Positions 7,850 to 15,730 of a DNA stretch of 64,000 nucleotides are shown piece by piece. Each line of letters opens with the position of its first letter. Position 1 is the stretch's first letter. The stretch covers positions 26,533-90,532 of the forward strand of contig NZ_JACSET010000010.1 of NCBI RefSeq assembly GCF_014334325.1, read 5' to 3'. The notes below the pieces were generated by a model that was not told where the DNA came from, did no database searches, and saw only the letters and a program-made list of their open reading frames with translations. The position numbers were made by a program, and so were the translations under genes. The DNA is from Treponema sp. Marseille-Q4130 (GTDB lineage: Bacteria > Spirochaetota > Spirochaetia > Treponematales > Treponemataceae).

Positions 7850-9424
7850 ATGGAAAACGAAGTACGTGTTCGCTACGCTCCCTCTCCGACGGGGATGCAG
7901 CATATCGGCGGTGTGCGCACCGCGCTGTTCAATTATCTTTTTGCGCGTTCGCAGGGCGGCAAATTTGTTTTGCGCCTCGAAGACACCGACCGCACGCGCT
8001 ACGATGAAAAATTTGTTAAGAATTTGTACGACACGATGGCATGGCTCGGCATCGATTGGGACGAGGGCGGCGATAAAGGCGGTCCTTACGGCCCTTACGT
8101 GCAGAGCGAACGTTTCGATCTCTATAAAAAATATGCCGAAGAACTCGTTGCAAAGGGCGAAGCGTATTACTGTTTTTGCGACGAAGAGCGCCTCGCGCGC
8201 ATCCGAAAAATCCAAACGGAAAATAAAATGGCACCGGGTTACGACCGCCATTGCCGTATGCTGACCTCTGAAGAAGTGCGGGAAAATATCGCTGCGGGAA
8301 AACCGCACGTCATCCGCCTCAAAGTGCCCCTCGAAGGCGAAACGGAATTTCACGATTATCTGCTCGGAAAGATCACGTGGAAAAACGAAGATATCAGCCC
8401 GGATCCCGTTTTGCTCAAAAGCGACGGTTTTCCGACCTACCACTTGGCGAATATCGTCGACGATCACTTTATGCATATTTCTCACGTGATGCGCGCACAG
8501 GAGTGGATACCGTCGACGCCGCTGCACGTACAGATGTACCGCGCTTTCGGCTGGAAGCATCCCGAATTCTGTCACTTGCCCATGGTCAACGGTAAAGACG
8601 GTCAAAAGCTTTCGAAGCGGCACGGCGCGACGAGCGTCGATGAATTCCGTGCGCGCGGTTATCTTCCCGAAGCGATTATCAATTACGTTGCGATGCTCGG
8701 CTGTTCGTACGAAGACGGCAGGGATCTGTATTCGCTTGACGAACTGTGCCGCTTATTTAAAATCGAACATCTCAATAAATCGCCTGCGGTATTCGATTAT
8801 AAAAAACTCGAATGGTATAACGGTCAGTATATCCGCATGCTTTCGGACGAAGCGCTTTACCGCATGACGCTCCCGTTTATCACGGGGACGGGCGATGCCG
8901 CGCTTCCGATTCATTCCGACGGTGAATTGCCGCCTCCGCGCGTGGGTTCGGAATATTCGGGCATCGCGCTCGGAAGCGACGGCGAACCGGTTTGCGTTGA
9001 CGCTTCCATGCAGATGACAAGCGCCGATGTAAAAGCCGCCCTTATGCGCCTCATGCCGCTTATTAAAGAGCGGCTCCACTATTTGACCGACGCCGCGGAG
9101 ATGGTGCGCTTTTTGTTTACCGAACCGGTCGTGCCTCCCGTCGAAGAGATCGTTCCGAAAAAACTCGACGCGGCGAAAACGAAAGAGATATTGCTTCGCG
9201 CGAAAAATTTCGTCGATGCGGCTTTCGCTATGAGCCATGAAGAAGCGGAAAATCTTGCGAGGACGGAAGCGGAAGTGCTCGGCGTAAAACTCGGAGATTT
9301 TATGATGCCCGTGCGCATGGCGGTAACCGGCAGCAGAATAAGTCCTCCGCTTATCGGCTCGATTCTCATCCTCGGAAAAGAGCGGTGTCTTTCGCGGATC
9401 GAAAAGACGCTGGAGAAGTTTTAA
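7850..9424 (+). CDS. gltX: Glutamyl-tRNA synthetase
   Basis: 524 residues. Class I aminoacyl-tRNA synthetase that charges tRNA-Glu (and tRNA-Gln where GlnRS is absent). The N-terminus has YAPSPTGMQHIGG, the family form of HIGH, and the KMSKS equivalent KLSKRHGA is near residue 252. It is longer than the usual 465-490 residues because of a linker of about 40 residues around 345-385 (DAALPIHSDGELPPPR region) between the catalytic and anticodon-binding parts. The start is fixed by the family N-terminus; no SD is seen. A run of nine G follows the stop codon immediately. Confidence 0.97.
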   Translation: MENEVRVRYAPSPTGMQHIGGVRTALFNYLFARSQGGKFVLRLEDTDRTRYDEKFVKNLYDTMAWLGIDWDEGGDKGGPYGPYVQSERFDLYKKYAEELVAKGEAYYCFCDEERLARIRKIQTENKMAPGYDRHCRMLTSEEVRENIAAGKPHVIRLKVPLEGETEFHDYLLGKITWKNEDISPDPVLLKSDGFPTYHLANIVDDHFMHISHVMRAQEWIPSTPLHVQMYRAFGWKHPEFCHLPMVNGKDGQKLSKRHGATSVDEFRARGYLPEAIINYVAMLGCSYEDGRDLYSLDELCRLFKIEHLNKSPAVFDYKKLEWYNGQYIRMLSDEALYRMTLPFITGTGDAALPIHSDGELPPPRVGSEYSGIALGSDGEPVCVDASMQMTSADVKAALMRLMPLIKERLHYLTDAAEMVRFLFTEPVVPPVEEIVPKKLDAAKTKEILLRAKNFVDAAFAMSHEEAENLARTEAEVLGVKLGDFMMPVRMAVTGSRISPPLIGSILILGKERCLSRIEKTLEKF

Positions 9425-9575
9425 GGGGGGGGGTATGCACATCGCGAAAGCGGTGTCCTGCTAACCGGCGGCGGATAGGCTTCAAGAAGTGAGAAAGCCA
9501 TAAGGCTCTTAAGATTTGTCCTCCGCTTAACCTGCATTGCCAAAAGCACTGTCAGGTTGAAGCGGGTGTCATATT
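9425..9575 (+). other. G9 tract followed by a structured non-coding segment
   Basis: Nine G at 9425-9433 directly after the gltX stop, then about 140 bp without a credible ORF. A long hairpin near 9525-9565 pairs CCGCTTAACCTG with CAGGTTGAAGCGG (one bulged G) around an inner TGC-CAAAA-GCA stem. Upstream, GGCTT/AAGCC and GCGGA/TCCGC can pair. It may be a gltX 3'-UTR structure, a small RNA, or the non-coding end of a lost IS200/IS605-type element; I cannot decide. Confidence 0.4.
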
Positions 9576-9578
9576 AAA

Positions 9579-9839
9579 TTATTTTTCATAGTGATACCTA
9601 AAAGAGATAAACACTAACTGTTGCTTTTCTACTTGATATACGATTCTATGTTCATGATTTATTCTCCGTGACCAATATCCGGATAAAGAATATTTTAACG
9701 CCTCCGGTTTTCCCGTACCTGTAAAAGGCGATCTTTCAATCTCTTTTATTAAATCATTTATTTTCGTAAAAATTTTTTTATCTGTATTAAACCAATAGAT
9801 ATAATCCGCCCACGCTTCATCTGTAAAGAGTTTATTCAT
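9579..9839 (-). CDS. yoeB: YoeB-family mRNA interferase toxin
   Basis: 86 residues, matching the family size (84 in E. coli). RelE-superfamily ribosome-dependent endoribonuclease. The conserved block GYWSRRINHEHRIVYQV and the C-terminal catalytic His-Tyr in RYHYEK are present, as is the PFTGTGKPE segment with its conserved Glu. The start at 9839 (MNKLFTDEAW) matches the family N-terminus and overlaps the antitoxin gene by 8 bp, the usual antitoxin-first, translationally coupled layout. It appears intact. Confidence 0.95.
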   Translation of the reverse strand: MNKLFTDEAWADYIYWFNTDKKIFTKINDLIKEIERSPFTGTGKPEALKYSLSGYWSRRINHEHRIVYQVEKQQLVFISFRYHYEK

Positions 9840-10089
9840 CTTGCAACAACTCGTGTTTTTGTAATTTTCCTGCTTTATGCTGTTCAATTGATTTTATTAA
9901 ATGCGCTGCATTTGATTCATTCTTAAGCAAATAATCGGTTTCAATAAGACTATTATACTCATGTACCGATAAAAGAACCACATTTTCCGAATTTTTTCTT
10001 GATATTATCAATGGCTCATAGTCATTGTAAACTTTATCCATATATGCTTTCAAATTGCTGCGTAAATCTGAATATGTAATTGTATCCAT
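9832..10089 (-). CDS. yefM: YefM-family antitoxin (Phd/YefM)
   Basis: 85 residues. The N-terminal Phd/YefM DNA-binding domain (ITYSDLRSNLKAYMDKV) includes the typical PLIISRKNSENVVLLSVHEYNSL block; the C-terminal segment would wrap and neutralise YoeB. First gene of the operon, with SD GAGGT 6-7 nt upstream. The promoter and a perfect palindrome immediately upstream predict autorepression by YefM-YoeB. Confidence 0.95.
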   Translation of the reverse strand: MDTITYSDLRSNLKAYMDKVYNDYEPLIISRKNSENVVLLSVHEYNSLIETDYLLKNESNAAHLIKSIEQHKAGKLQKHELLQDE

Positions 10090-10098
10090 ATCTGACCT

Positions 10099-10138
10099 CT
10101 AACAAGTACAATATATTGTACTTGTTAGAAAAGGTCAA
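10099..10138 (-). promoter_or_regulatory. yefM-yoeB promoter with a perfect 30-bp palindromic operator
   Basis: TTGACC (10133-10138), 17-bp spacer, TATATT (10110-10115). The -10 lies in the centre of a perfect inverted repeat 10099-10128 with 15-bp arms (CTAACAAGTACAATA and its complement), so a bound YefM complex would block RNA polymerase directly. Confidence 0.8.
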
Positions 10139-10161
10139 GTTGTAATTACATTACGTTTTAT

Positions 10162-11628
10162 TTATCCCTCGCATGCAAATCGAAGCGCGTTGTAAGCGCC
10201 GTCATATACGCCCGCTTTTGCGTTTTGCCGTATGTGTTTGATGTACATTTCGAGCAGGTCGTCCGTTTCTATGAGCGTCGCGAGCGTGCGGTGCAAGTCG
10301 GATGTGTTTTCCGTTTCGATCGTGCCGTCGCCCATTTCGCTGCCGCGGATTGCACCCCACGCTTCGTGTTTTCCGACGCGCTGGATAAACAATTTCGGTA
10401 TCGGATAAAACGACAGTTCGCTCGGCTTTGTGATCATGATATCGCTTGCGTGCATCAGCAAATTTGTTAAGTAGACGGCCGCGTAGAATTCGTCGTGTAA
10501 AAATACGTGAACGCCGTATACGTCGTCCGTTTCGGCTTCTTTGACGAAGCGCTTTGTCGCATTCCAATCGGTGTGCATCGTATATGAAACGCCGCTCTTA
10601 TCGAGATCCGCTTTGAGTTCTTTCCATCGTCCGGCGTGATCTCCCATATTTACGAAAAACGCGGCTTTGGCGCTTTCGATAAATGTTTTGCACGTTTCGA
10701 TGATATCCGCAAAACGCCGTGCCTGCGCTCCGGCTCCTCCCATCGTGAGCAAAAAGCGGCGGGGCTTTCCTTCTTTCATGTGTTCTATCCGCCGTTTGCA
10801 GTCTCCTTCGATCGCCGATACTATTTCGTAATCGACGTAGTGACCGGTTTCGAGCAGCGTGTCCGGTTCGAGACAGCGCGTGATTTTGCACTTGCCGTCC
10901 ATCGAAAGGAGCGTACGGTAACCCATGTATGCCGAGGGCGACTGCACAGTGTGACGGCTTCCTTCGACGAGCCAAAATCCCATCGGGTAATTGTCGGGGA
11001 TGATGCTGACGACGTTTTTGACGCCGCCCATGATCGCCGCGTGTCCGACCCACGGGTGCATCGAAAGGAGGGGTACTTCTTCGGGAATCAATTCCAAAAT
11101 CGGTTTGAAAAGCTGCGATAGGATGCGTTCGTTTACCGACGCCGAAAGCGGTCTGTTTTCGACGGATGTCGCTTTTTCCCACACGTGTTTGTTAAACCAT
11201 TTCCAGCGCTGCGAAACGCGGGAGAGCACGTCGTACCAATACTGCAAAAAGCGTATCGATTTTTGCGCCGTGCTTTCGTCGAACGCCGTTAAATCCAAAA
11301 GATAGGGCGTATAGCCGAAGTGCTTCGCCGCGGATGCCATTGCGATTGCGATACGCCAGTGTCCGAATCCCATGCGGATCGTACCGATGATGATCGCGTG
11401 TTTCGATTGTATATCCCGCACTTTTCCTTTCGTTTTGTTTTTGTCGACGATCGTGAGCATGCCGAAATCATTGTACGCTTCCCCTGCGGCGACGGCACCC
11501 GGTTCGACGGGCGTATCGTCCCGAGAAAAAAGAAAACGGCATACGCGGTATTTGAAAAAAGCAAAGCGCACTTCGGACGGCGCAATCGGATTGCCGAACG
11601 CCTGAGTGTAAGAGCCGTGCGGGTTCAT
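10162..11628 (-). CDS. GT-B fold glycosyltransferase-like protein (GT28/MGDG-synthase-like)
   Basis: 488 residues, cytoplasmic or peripheral. After an N-terminal extension of about 70 residues, a first Rossmann half begins with AIIIGTIRMGFGHWRIAIAM, resembling the glycine-rich motif of MurG and diacylglycerol glycosyltransferases. The second half has a GGAGAQ nucleotide-sugar loop and MITKPSELSFYPIP, similar to the TKPGG donor-binding motif. I infer transfer of a sugar from a UDP-sugar to a lipid or other acceptor; substrate is unknown. The start at 11628 is chosen because a -10 element lies 6 nt upstream and no SD precedes it; longer in-frame extension upstream reads as low-complexity sequence. 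No glycolipid genes are adjacent. Confidence 0.65.
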   Translation of the reverse strand: MNPHGSYTQAFGNPIAPSEVRFAFFKYRVCRFLFSRDDTPVEPGAVAAGEAYNDFGMLTIVDKNKTKGKVRDIQSKHAIIIGTIRMGFGHWRIAIAMASAAKHFGYTPYLLDLTAFDESTAQKSIRFLQYWYDVLSRVSQRWKWFNKHVWEKATSVENRPLSASVNERILSQLFKPILELIPEEVPLLSMHPWVGHAAIMGGVKNVVSIIPDNYPMGFWLVEGSRHTVQSPSAYMGYRTLLSMDGKCKITRCLEPDTLLETGHYVDYEIVSAIEGDCKRRIEHMKEGKPRRFLLTMGGAGAQARRFADIIETCKTFIESAKAAFFVNMGDHAGRWKELKADLDKSGVSYTMHTDWNATKRFVKEAETDDVYGVHVFLHDEFYAAVYLTNLLMHASDIMITKPSELSFYPIPKLFIQRVGKHEAWGAIRGSEMGDGTIETENTSDLHRTLATLIETDDLLEMYIKHIRQNAKAGVYDGAYNALRFACEG

Positions 11629-11634
11629 AGTGCT

Positions 11635-11663
11635 ATTGTAATGCAAGGGACGGCGCGGAGCAA
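11635..11663 (-). promoter_or_regulatory. Promoter of the GT28-like gene, predicted leaderless
   Basis: TTGCTC (11658-11663), 17-bp spacer, TACAAT (11635-11640), then 6 nt to the ATG at 11628. Confidence 0.6.
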
Positions 11664-11698
11664 GGCGCGGCTTGGCTGTCGATTGCGGTGAGCGGGAT

Positions 11699-11947
11699 TT
11701 ACAGCTTTTCGACTTCCTCTTTTGTGAGGCCGGTGGCTTCCGCAATGTTTTCAATTGACAACTTGAGAGTGAGCAAATTCTTTGCCGTTTCCCGTGCTTT
11801 TTGATACGACCCCGCGGCAATACCGTCGCGGCGGCCTTGTAGGAGTCCGTCTCTCCTGCCTTTGCGTATCCCCGCAGCAACGCCCCGTTCAAAGCCGATC
11901 TTTTCACCTGCCATGCGTAAATCATCTTCCCGTATATTTAACGACAT
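11699..11947 (-). CDS. Predicted intragenic C-terminal product of the Rpn gene (RpnS-like)
   Basis: Inside the Rpn gene, AGGAG (11955-11959) lies 7 nt before an in-frame ATG at 11947. Translation from it would give an 82-residue protein consisting of only the C-terminal Gly-rich and helical part, without the nuclease domain. This is the architecture of the intragenic antitoxins described for E. coli Rpn genes. It is a prediction from ribosome-site quality and architecture only. Confidence 0.4.
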   Translation of the reverse strand: MSLNIREDDLRMAGEKIGFERGVAAGIRKGRRDGLLQGRRDGIAAGSYQKARETAKNLLTLKLSIENIAEATGLTKEEVEKL

Positions 11948-12565
11948 ATACCAGCTCCTGAACTTTTCGTTCCGTTTCGCTTTTTCGACAAGCTCATCGA
12001 TGTGCTGTGTAAAACCGCTCGTCGCCCGCCTCTCGCAAAGATACTTCAACAAGGCGCTCAATTCAGGCTCATCTTCTTTACCGTAGGCACCCACATTATA
12101 AAACACCTTAACGCTTTTGTCATCAAGAAAAAGCGTACCGTCAGCGGTACAGATATTGCGGAATTCGTAGACAGGCAAACCTCTATCGAAGGGATCCTGC
12201 GTACAGATAAAAATGACATAGCTCTCTTTCAGTTCGGCGTAGCTTTGTCCTCTCAAGAGATTATCGACATCCATAAGGCTTTGGTAATAGCGCGTGCGCT
12301 TGGGAAGAGAGGGCGGAATCGACGTTTGTATTTCTATGTCGAAGATGCGCTCGGGGTCTGAGACATAGACGTCGAGGCGTATACCCTTGCTTTCGTAAAA
12401 GGGTGCTATTGTTTTTTGCAGGGAGGGATATTCTATTTTACCGACTTTGATATGCAAAAGGCGCTCCAATACACCCTTACATATAACTTTGTTTTTCATG
12501 ACCGTGCCGAACATAAAGTCATCGGTAAAGGTGAGTTCTTCGACGGGTTTATGGGTATATTCCAT
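11699..12565 (-). CDS. Rpn-family PD-(D/E)XK nuclease (formerly 'transposase')
   Basis: 288 residues, start at 12565 with GAAGG upstream. The N-terminal nuclease domain shows the PD-(D/E)XK pattern as [10 protein letters not shown] followed by FDIEIQTS (Asp, then Glu-x-Gln). The C-terminal quarter has repeated Gly/Arg-rich heptads ([17 protein letters not shown]) ending in a small helical motif [18 protein letters not shown]. Rpn proteins are recombination-promoting nucleases; in E. coli they were shown to be toxic antiphage proteins held in check by a short protein made from the 3' part of the same gene. A matching internal ribosome site is present here. Fragments of this subfamily occur at 16.4 and 17.4 kb. 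Confidence 0.85.
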   Translation of the reverse strand: MEYTHKPVEELTFTDDFMFGTVMKNKVICKGVLERLLHIKVGKIEYPSLQKTIAPFYESKGIRLDVYVSDPERIFDIEIQTSIPPSLPKRTRYYQSLMDVDNLLRGQSYAELKESYVIFICTQDPFDRGLPVYEFRNICTADGTLFLDDKSVKVFYNVGAYGKEDEPELSALLKYLCERRATSGFTQHIDELVEKAKRNEKFRSWYMSLNIREDDLRMAGEKIGFERGVAAGIRKGRRDGLLQGRRDGIAAGSYQKARETAKNLLTLKLSIENIAEATGLTKEEVEKL

Positions 12566-12778
12566 AGCTGCACCTTCGGTTATTGAGATAGTGCGGCAAG
12601 GAAGCCGCTGCAATATATATCGTTTACAAAATGATAAATTACGCGGTTTTTTGTGGAAATAAACGGGAACATCGTTTCCTGTGCGGGGAACTTCGCACTT
12701 CGCATTCCATAACGTATTTTTAAAAATTACCCGTGAAACGAAGGGGAAATAGGGTTGTTTTAGAAACTAAAAAAAGAG

Positions 12779-12807
12779 TTGACATCGACGCCCGTATGTG
12801 CTATATT
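12779..12807 (+). promoter_or_regulatory. Strong consensus promoter and structured leader of the porin gene
   Basis: TTGACA (12779-12784), 17-bp spacer, TATATT (12802-12807). The leader of about 85 nt folds into a nested hairpin at about 12843-12876 (CGGCTG/CAGCCG outside, GGATC/GATCC inside) shortly before the SD TGGAGG, which could stabilise the mRNA. The rest of the 12566-12778 gap shows nothing I can interpret. Confidence 0.75.
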
Positions 12808-12900
12808 CGAATAGAATAGCAGTGGTATTAACTGTTAAATACGGCTGTCATAAAAAGGATCGTCGATCCGGCAGCCGATGCAAAAATGGAGGTTTTTTGT

Positions 12901-14079
12901 ATGAAAAAGATTTTAGGTGTTGTGCTTGCATCCGCACTCGTCGCGGGCGCATTTGCACAAGTTAAAACGGGGGTCGAATTCGACACAAATCTTACCGTCG
13001 CAGACTGGGCAACCGTTAAAGACGGAGATAACACGTCATCGTATTTGGAGCAGAAACACAATGATGATACCAAAATCGGTGTGACGGCTTCTGATGACAA
13101 TGCAGGTGTTACGGCGGAAATCAAGTTCAACTTGAATAATGTGGGTGTTGCTGGCAAGGATCCTGTCGGTGTGGGTACCGTTTACGGATGGTTCACTGTC
13201 AAGGGTTTTAAAGTCTCCGCCGGTAAATTCAACAGCCGCTGGTCACCCCGTTTAAAGAACGCTGCAGACGACGCGATCAACTTATCGATTCTTGAACCGT
13301 ACAAATACGGCTCAGCAATAAAGGAATTCCAGGATGCGAGTACGCCGCCTAATAAGTATAAAAATCCGGGTTTTGATATCGACAATATGACGAACGGTGC
13401 AAAACTTGCTATGATCGGCGACTATACGTTTGCGATCGGCGAATCGAAGCTCCTCGTAAAGGGTTCTATCTTTGATTCCGATCCTAAATTCTCGCACCTT
13501 AAGAGCGGCTACGCTTTCGAAGCCGGATTCCAGACCAAACTCTTCTGGATCGATGCTGTCGTAAAAGTACCGTATAAAGACACGGTAGCGGCGGGCGCGT
13601 TCTTTTACATGAAGCCTCTGGATATGCTGACTTTCGTCGTGGGCGGTACATTTGCATTTGATAATCGTATTGCAAACACAGATATTAGTATCATCGCTTT
13701 CGATGCACGTGCACGTGTGAAGCCGCTCGATGCGCTTGCGATTACGGTTATGGGTAACTACTCTCTTGCGACTGCAAAACCCTCGTCTGGTGATAAAAGC
13801 TATGTTGACGGTAAATACGCGGCAGTCAATGCCGAATATATGCTGAACGATATGTTTACGATTTTCGGCGAAGTCGGATACTTTGATACTGAAGCAGCAG
13901 TAACGGCTGGTGATTCTTATGCCAACATGAAAGTGCAGGCCGGTACGATCATCAAACCGGTTGAAAAGGTATCAGTTGCTGCAGCGTTGCAGCTCAGACT
14001 CAATGTTGAAGACAAGGTTGGCACGGGTGCTGAACAGGTCGGATTCGGAATTCCTGTTGCATTGCAGATCGCGTTCTAA
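12901..14079 (+). CDS. Outer-membrane beta-barrel protein (treponemal porin-like)
   Basis: 392 residues with a cleavable signal peptide (MKKILGVVLASALVAGAFAQ). The mature part is an alternating pattern of short amphipathic beta strands (for example GWFTVKGFKVSAGKF, TFAIGESKLLVKGSIF, DMFTIFGEVGYF), and the last residues ALQIAF end in Phe, the signal recognised by the BAM complex. It has a near-consensus promoter, a structured leader, an AGGAGG-like SD and a terminator hairpin, so it is probably abundant. It is not obviously the Msp/Tpr family; it could be a porin or a structural outer-membrane protein. Exact family not identified. Confidence 0.8.
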   Translation: MKKILGVVLASALVAGAFAQVKTGVEFDTNLTVADWATVKDGDNTSSYLEQKHNDDTKIGVTASDDNAGVTAEIKFNLNNVGVAGKDPVGVGTVYGWFTVKGFKVSAGKFNSRWSPRLKNAADDAINLSILEPYKYGSAIKEFQDASTPPNKYKNPGFDIDNMTNGAKLAMIGDYTFAIGESKLLVKGSIFDSDPKFSHLKSGYAFEAGFQTKLFWIDAVVKVPYKDTVAAGAFFYMKPLDMLTFVVGGTFAFDNRIANTDISIIAFDARARVKPLDALAITVMGNYSLATAKPSSGDKSYVDGKYAAVNAEYMLNDMFTIFGEVGYFDTEAAVTAGDSYANMKVQAGTIIKPVEKVSVAAALQLRLNVEDKVGTGAEQVGFGIPVALQIAF

Positions 14080-14128
14080 GCTGAACTTCATTTGATGTAA
14101 CCCGTGCTTTTGTACGGGTAAGGTAAAA

Positions 14129-14274
14129 GGGGCTGTCCAAAAACTTCAGTTTTTGAACAGCTTCCTTGATTTTATATGCGATGTTTAAAATTAAGTCCTT
14201 GCAATATAAAGACTTAATTTTAAACTCGACGGGCTGTCGAAAAAGTAACCAACTTTTGAGACAGCCCCTTTTTT
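14129..14274. repeat. MITE-like palindromic element, copy 1; right end also a terminator
   Basis: About 140 bp bounded by terminal inverted repeats GGGGCTGTCC... (14129) and ...GAGACAGCCCC (14258-14268), typical of IS ends, with internal inverted arms (AAATTAAGTC / GACTTAATTT). A second copy in the opposite orientation is at 40615-40736. The stem GGGCTGTC/GACAGCCC plus T6 (14231-14274) can terminate porin transcription on the plus strand. Confidence 0.75.
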
Positions 14275-14543
14275 ATGGTGCCTACGCGTGCGGGGCGAGC
14301 GAGGTATACGTGTTGCACGGAATCAACAACCCCGACGGAAGCGTCGGGGTATTAAACCCTCCGCACGAATAGGTGTGCGCTCGTTTAGAAGCGATAGGCG
14401 GGGCGAGCGGGCAAACGTGTATGCGGCAATTGCCGGAATGCGGGGGCGATGTGGGGCGTGCGCTTGAGAAAAAGCGGGGCAGGGGTGAACTGCGGACTTG
14501 AGCAAGCGAGGTGTGCGTCCCGCGTTTTGCGGAAAGCGCTGCC
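14275..14543. other. Intergenic remnant with an 8-bp hairpin and a repeat family B copy
   Basis: No gene is supported. A perfect CCCCGACG/CGTCGGGG hairpin (14330-14349) lies next to a minus-strand copy of the short dispersed word ATTCGTGCGGAGGGTTTAAT (about 14350-14371), which recurs at 31532 and, diverged, at 28147. The rest is G+C-rich, featureless sequence, possibly eroded Rpn-region DNA. Confidence 0.5.
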
Positions 14544-14813
14544 TTACAGCTTTTCGATTTCCGCTTCGGAGAGGCCGCAGATTTTACAAATATCTTCCAG
14601 CGGATAGTGCATAGCGAGCATGGTTTTTGCCGTTTCAAGCGCCTTTTGATATGAGCCATCGGAAAAGCCTTCCAGTTTTCCCTGTGCGATACCCAGCGAA
14701 AAACCTTTCGCTTCGCCTTGTGCGATACCTTCCTGCAGTGCGATTTCTCTTTCTTCTTCTCGTTGTACTGCGATATCGACGTCGTAATCGTATTCGGCTA
14801 TAAGCATATTCAT
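14544..14813 (-). CDS. Free-standing duplicate of an Rpn C-terminal segment (RpnS-like)
   Basis: 89 residues beginning MNMLIAEYDYDVDIAVQ, nearly identical to the C-terminal part of the Rpn gene directly upstream (14843-15730) but with a 12-residue insertion (EAKGFSLGIAQG) and a different final helix (EDICKICGLSEAEIEKL). It has an SD (AGAGGTG) in the same position as the internal ribosome site of the full-length gene, and alternative starts GTG 14816 or ATG 14807. No nuclease domain is present. It could be a decaying duplicate, or a separate antitoxin that binds Rpn. The intact frame and kept SD favour expression. Confidence 0.6.
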   Translation of the reverse strand: MNMLIAEYDYDVDIAVQREEEREIALQEGIAQGEAKGFSLGIAQGKLEGFSDGSYQKALETAKTMLAMHYPLEDICKICGLSEAEIEKL

Positions 14814-14842
14814 CACCTCTATAAGACTTTTTGCAGAAAGTT

Positions 14843-15067
14843 TCAGCTCTTGATTTCCGCTTCGGAGAGGCCGGTAGCTTGCGCAATGTTTTTAATCGAT
14901 AACCCCATGCCGAGTAAGTTTTTTGCCGTTTCAAGCTTAGCTTGGTATGAGCCATCGGAAAAGCCTTCCAGTTTTCCCTGTGCGATACCCTCCTGCAGTG
15001 CGATTTCCCGTTCTTCTTCCCGCTGTACGGCTATGTCCACATCGTAATCGTATTCGGCTGTAAGCAT
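14843..15067 (-). CDS. Predicted intragenic C-terminal product of the second Rpn gene
   Basis: A near-perfect SD, GGGAGGTG at 15074-15081, sits inside the nuclease gene with ATG at 15073 (spacing short) and 15067 (optimal). The product, MLTAEYDYDVDIAVQ..., would be about 74 residues and equal to the region duplicated as a separate ORF just downstream. A consensus SD at an in-frame ATG by chance is unlikely, and the duplicate copy keeps it. Confidence 0.5.
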   Translation of the reverse strand: MLTAEYDYDVDIAVQREEEREIALQEGIAQGKLEGFSDGSYQAKLETAKNLLGMGLSIKNIAQATGLSEAEIKS

Positions 15068-15730
15068 ATTCATCACCTCCCGCGATTTTCGCTGTAAGTA
15101 TTCCCGTAAGATGTCGTTTTGTATGCACTCTTTGATCGCGTTTTGAAAGCCGTTTTCAGGATCGAGCTTCGTGTGTCTTCGTACGGCGTCTATGAACAGA
15201 GTGTACTCTTTTAACGGTTTACACGTATGCAAGATTTTACTTCCCTTAGTATAATTGATATTCATCACGCTGACAACAAGTTCGAGAGCAGGTCTTTCGG
15301 GTATCGTCATAAAGGCGTCGGAGAGGCGTAACGTTACGTTTTCCAGATAGTCATCTTCGCCGTTATAGAACACGTAGAACTCAGGCGTAGGGATTTTTTT
15401 CAGCCTACGGAGATAACGATCGCGTGGGTTTTCGATGCGTTCGTAAAGCCGCGCCGCATATTGCAAAAAGCGCAGCGGCATGTTTTCGTTTACCGTAGAC
15501 TGGTGCTCGATCAATAGGATGATTTTACCGTCGATGAGGCAGGCCACGTCGTTGCGAAAGGCCATGTACATCACCTGTTCGAGCCGAAGCGGTTCGAGAT
15601 TGGTCGATGCATCGAGTTCTGTCCCATGCAATGCGTTGTAGAGGGCGAGGAAGTTCGCTTTTGCGTTTTTGTCTTCGCCGAAAAAATCGACGAAAACCGA
15701 ATCTTTATACCGACGATTATGTTTTGCCAT
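14843..15730 (-). CDS. Rpn-family PD-(D/E)XK nuclease, second subfamily
   Basis: 295 residues; start at 15730 (MAKHNRRYKD) with AGAGG upstream. The nuclease core is seen as NDVACLIDGKIILLIEHQST (Asp ... Glu-x-Gln), typical of the Rpn/YhgA group. The C-terminus has the short Gln/Glu/Gly repeats (REEEREIALQEGIAQGKLEG) followed by a small helical end, as in the other Rpn of this window, though the N-terminal domains are only distantly related. Inside, GGGAGGTG (15074-15081) precedes ATG codons at 15073 and 15067, so a 74-76 residue C-terminal product is predicted. The leader carries the TGCAAAAG...AGAGG element shared with other genes. Confidence 0.85.
   Translation of the reverse strand: MAKHNRRYKDSVFVDFFGEDKNAKANFLALYNALHGTELDASTNLEPLRLEQVMYMAFRNDVACLIDGKIILLIEHQSTVNENMPLRFLQYAARLYERIENPRDRYLRRLKKIPTPEFYVFYNGEDDYLENVTLRLSDAFMTIPERPALELVVSVMNINYTKGSKILHTCKPLKEYTLFIDAVRRHTKLDPENGFQNAIKECIQNDILREYLQRKSREVMNMLTAEYDYDVDIAVQREEEREIALQEGIAQGKLEGFSDGSYQAKLETAKNLLGMGLSIKNIAQATGLSEAEIKS

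Noticed and set aside
12577-12613. Longer start for the first Rpn gene
   Set aside because: The upstream in-frame part has no SD; ATG 12565 has one and matches the family N-terminus.
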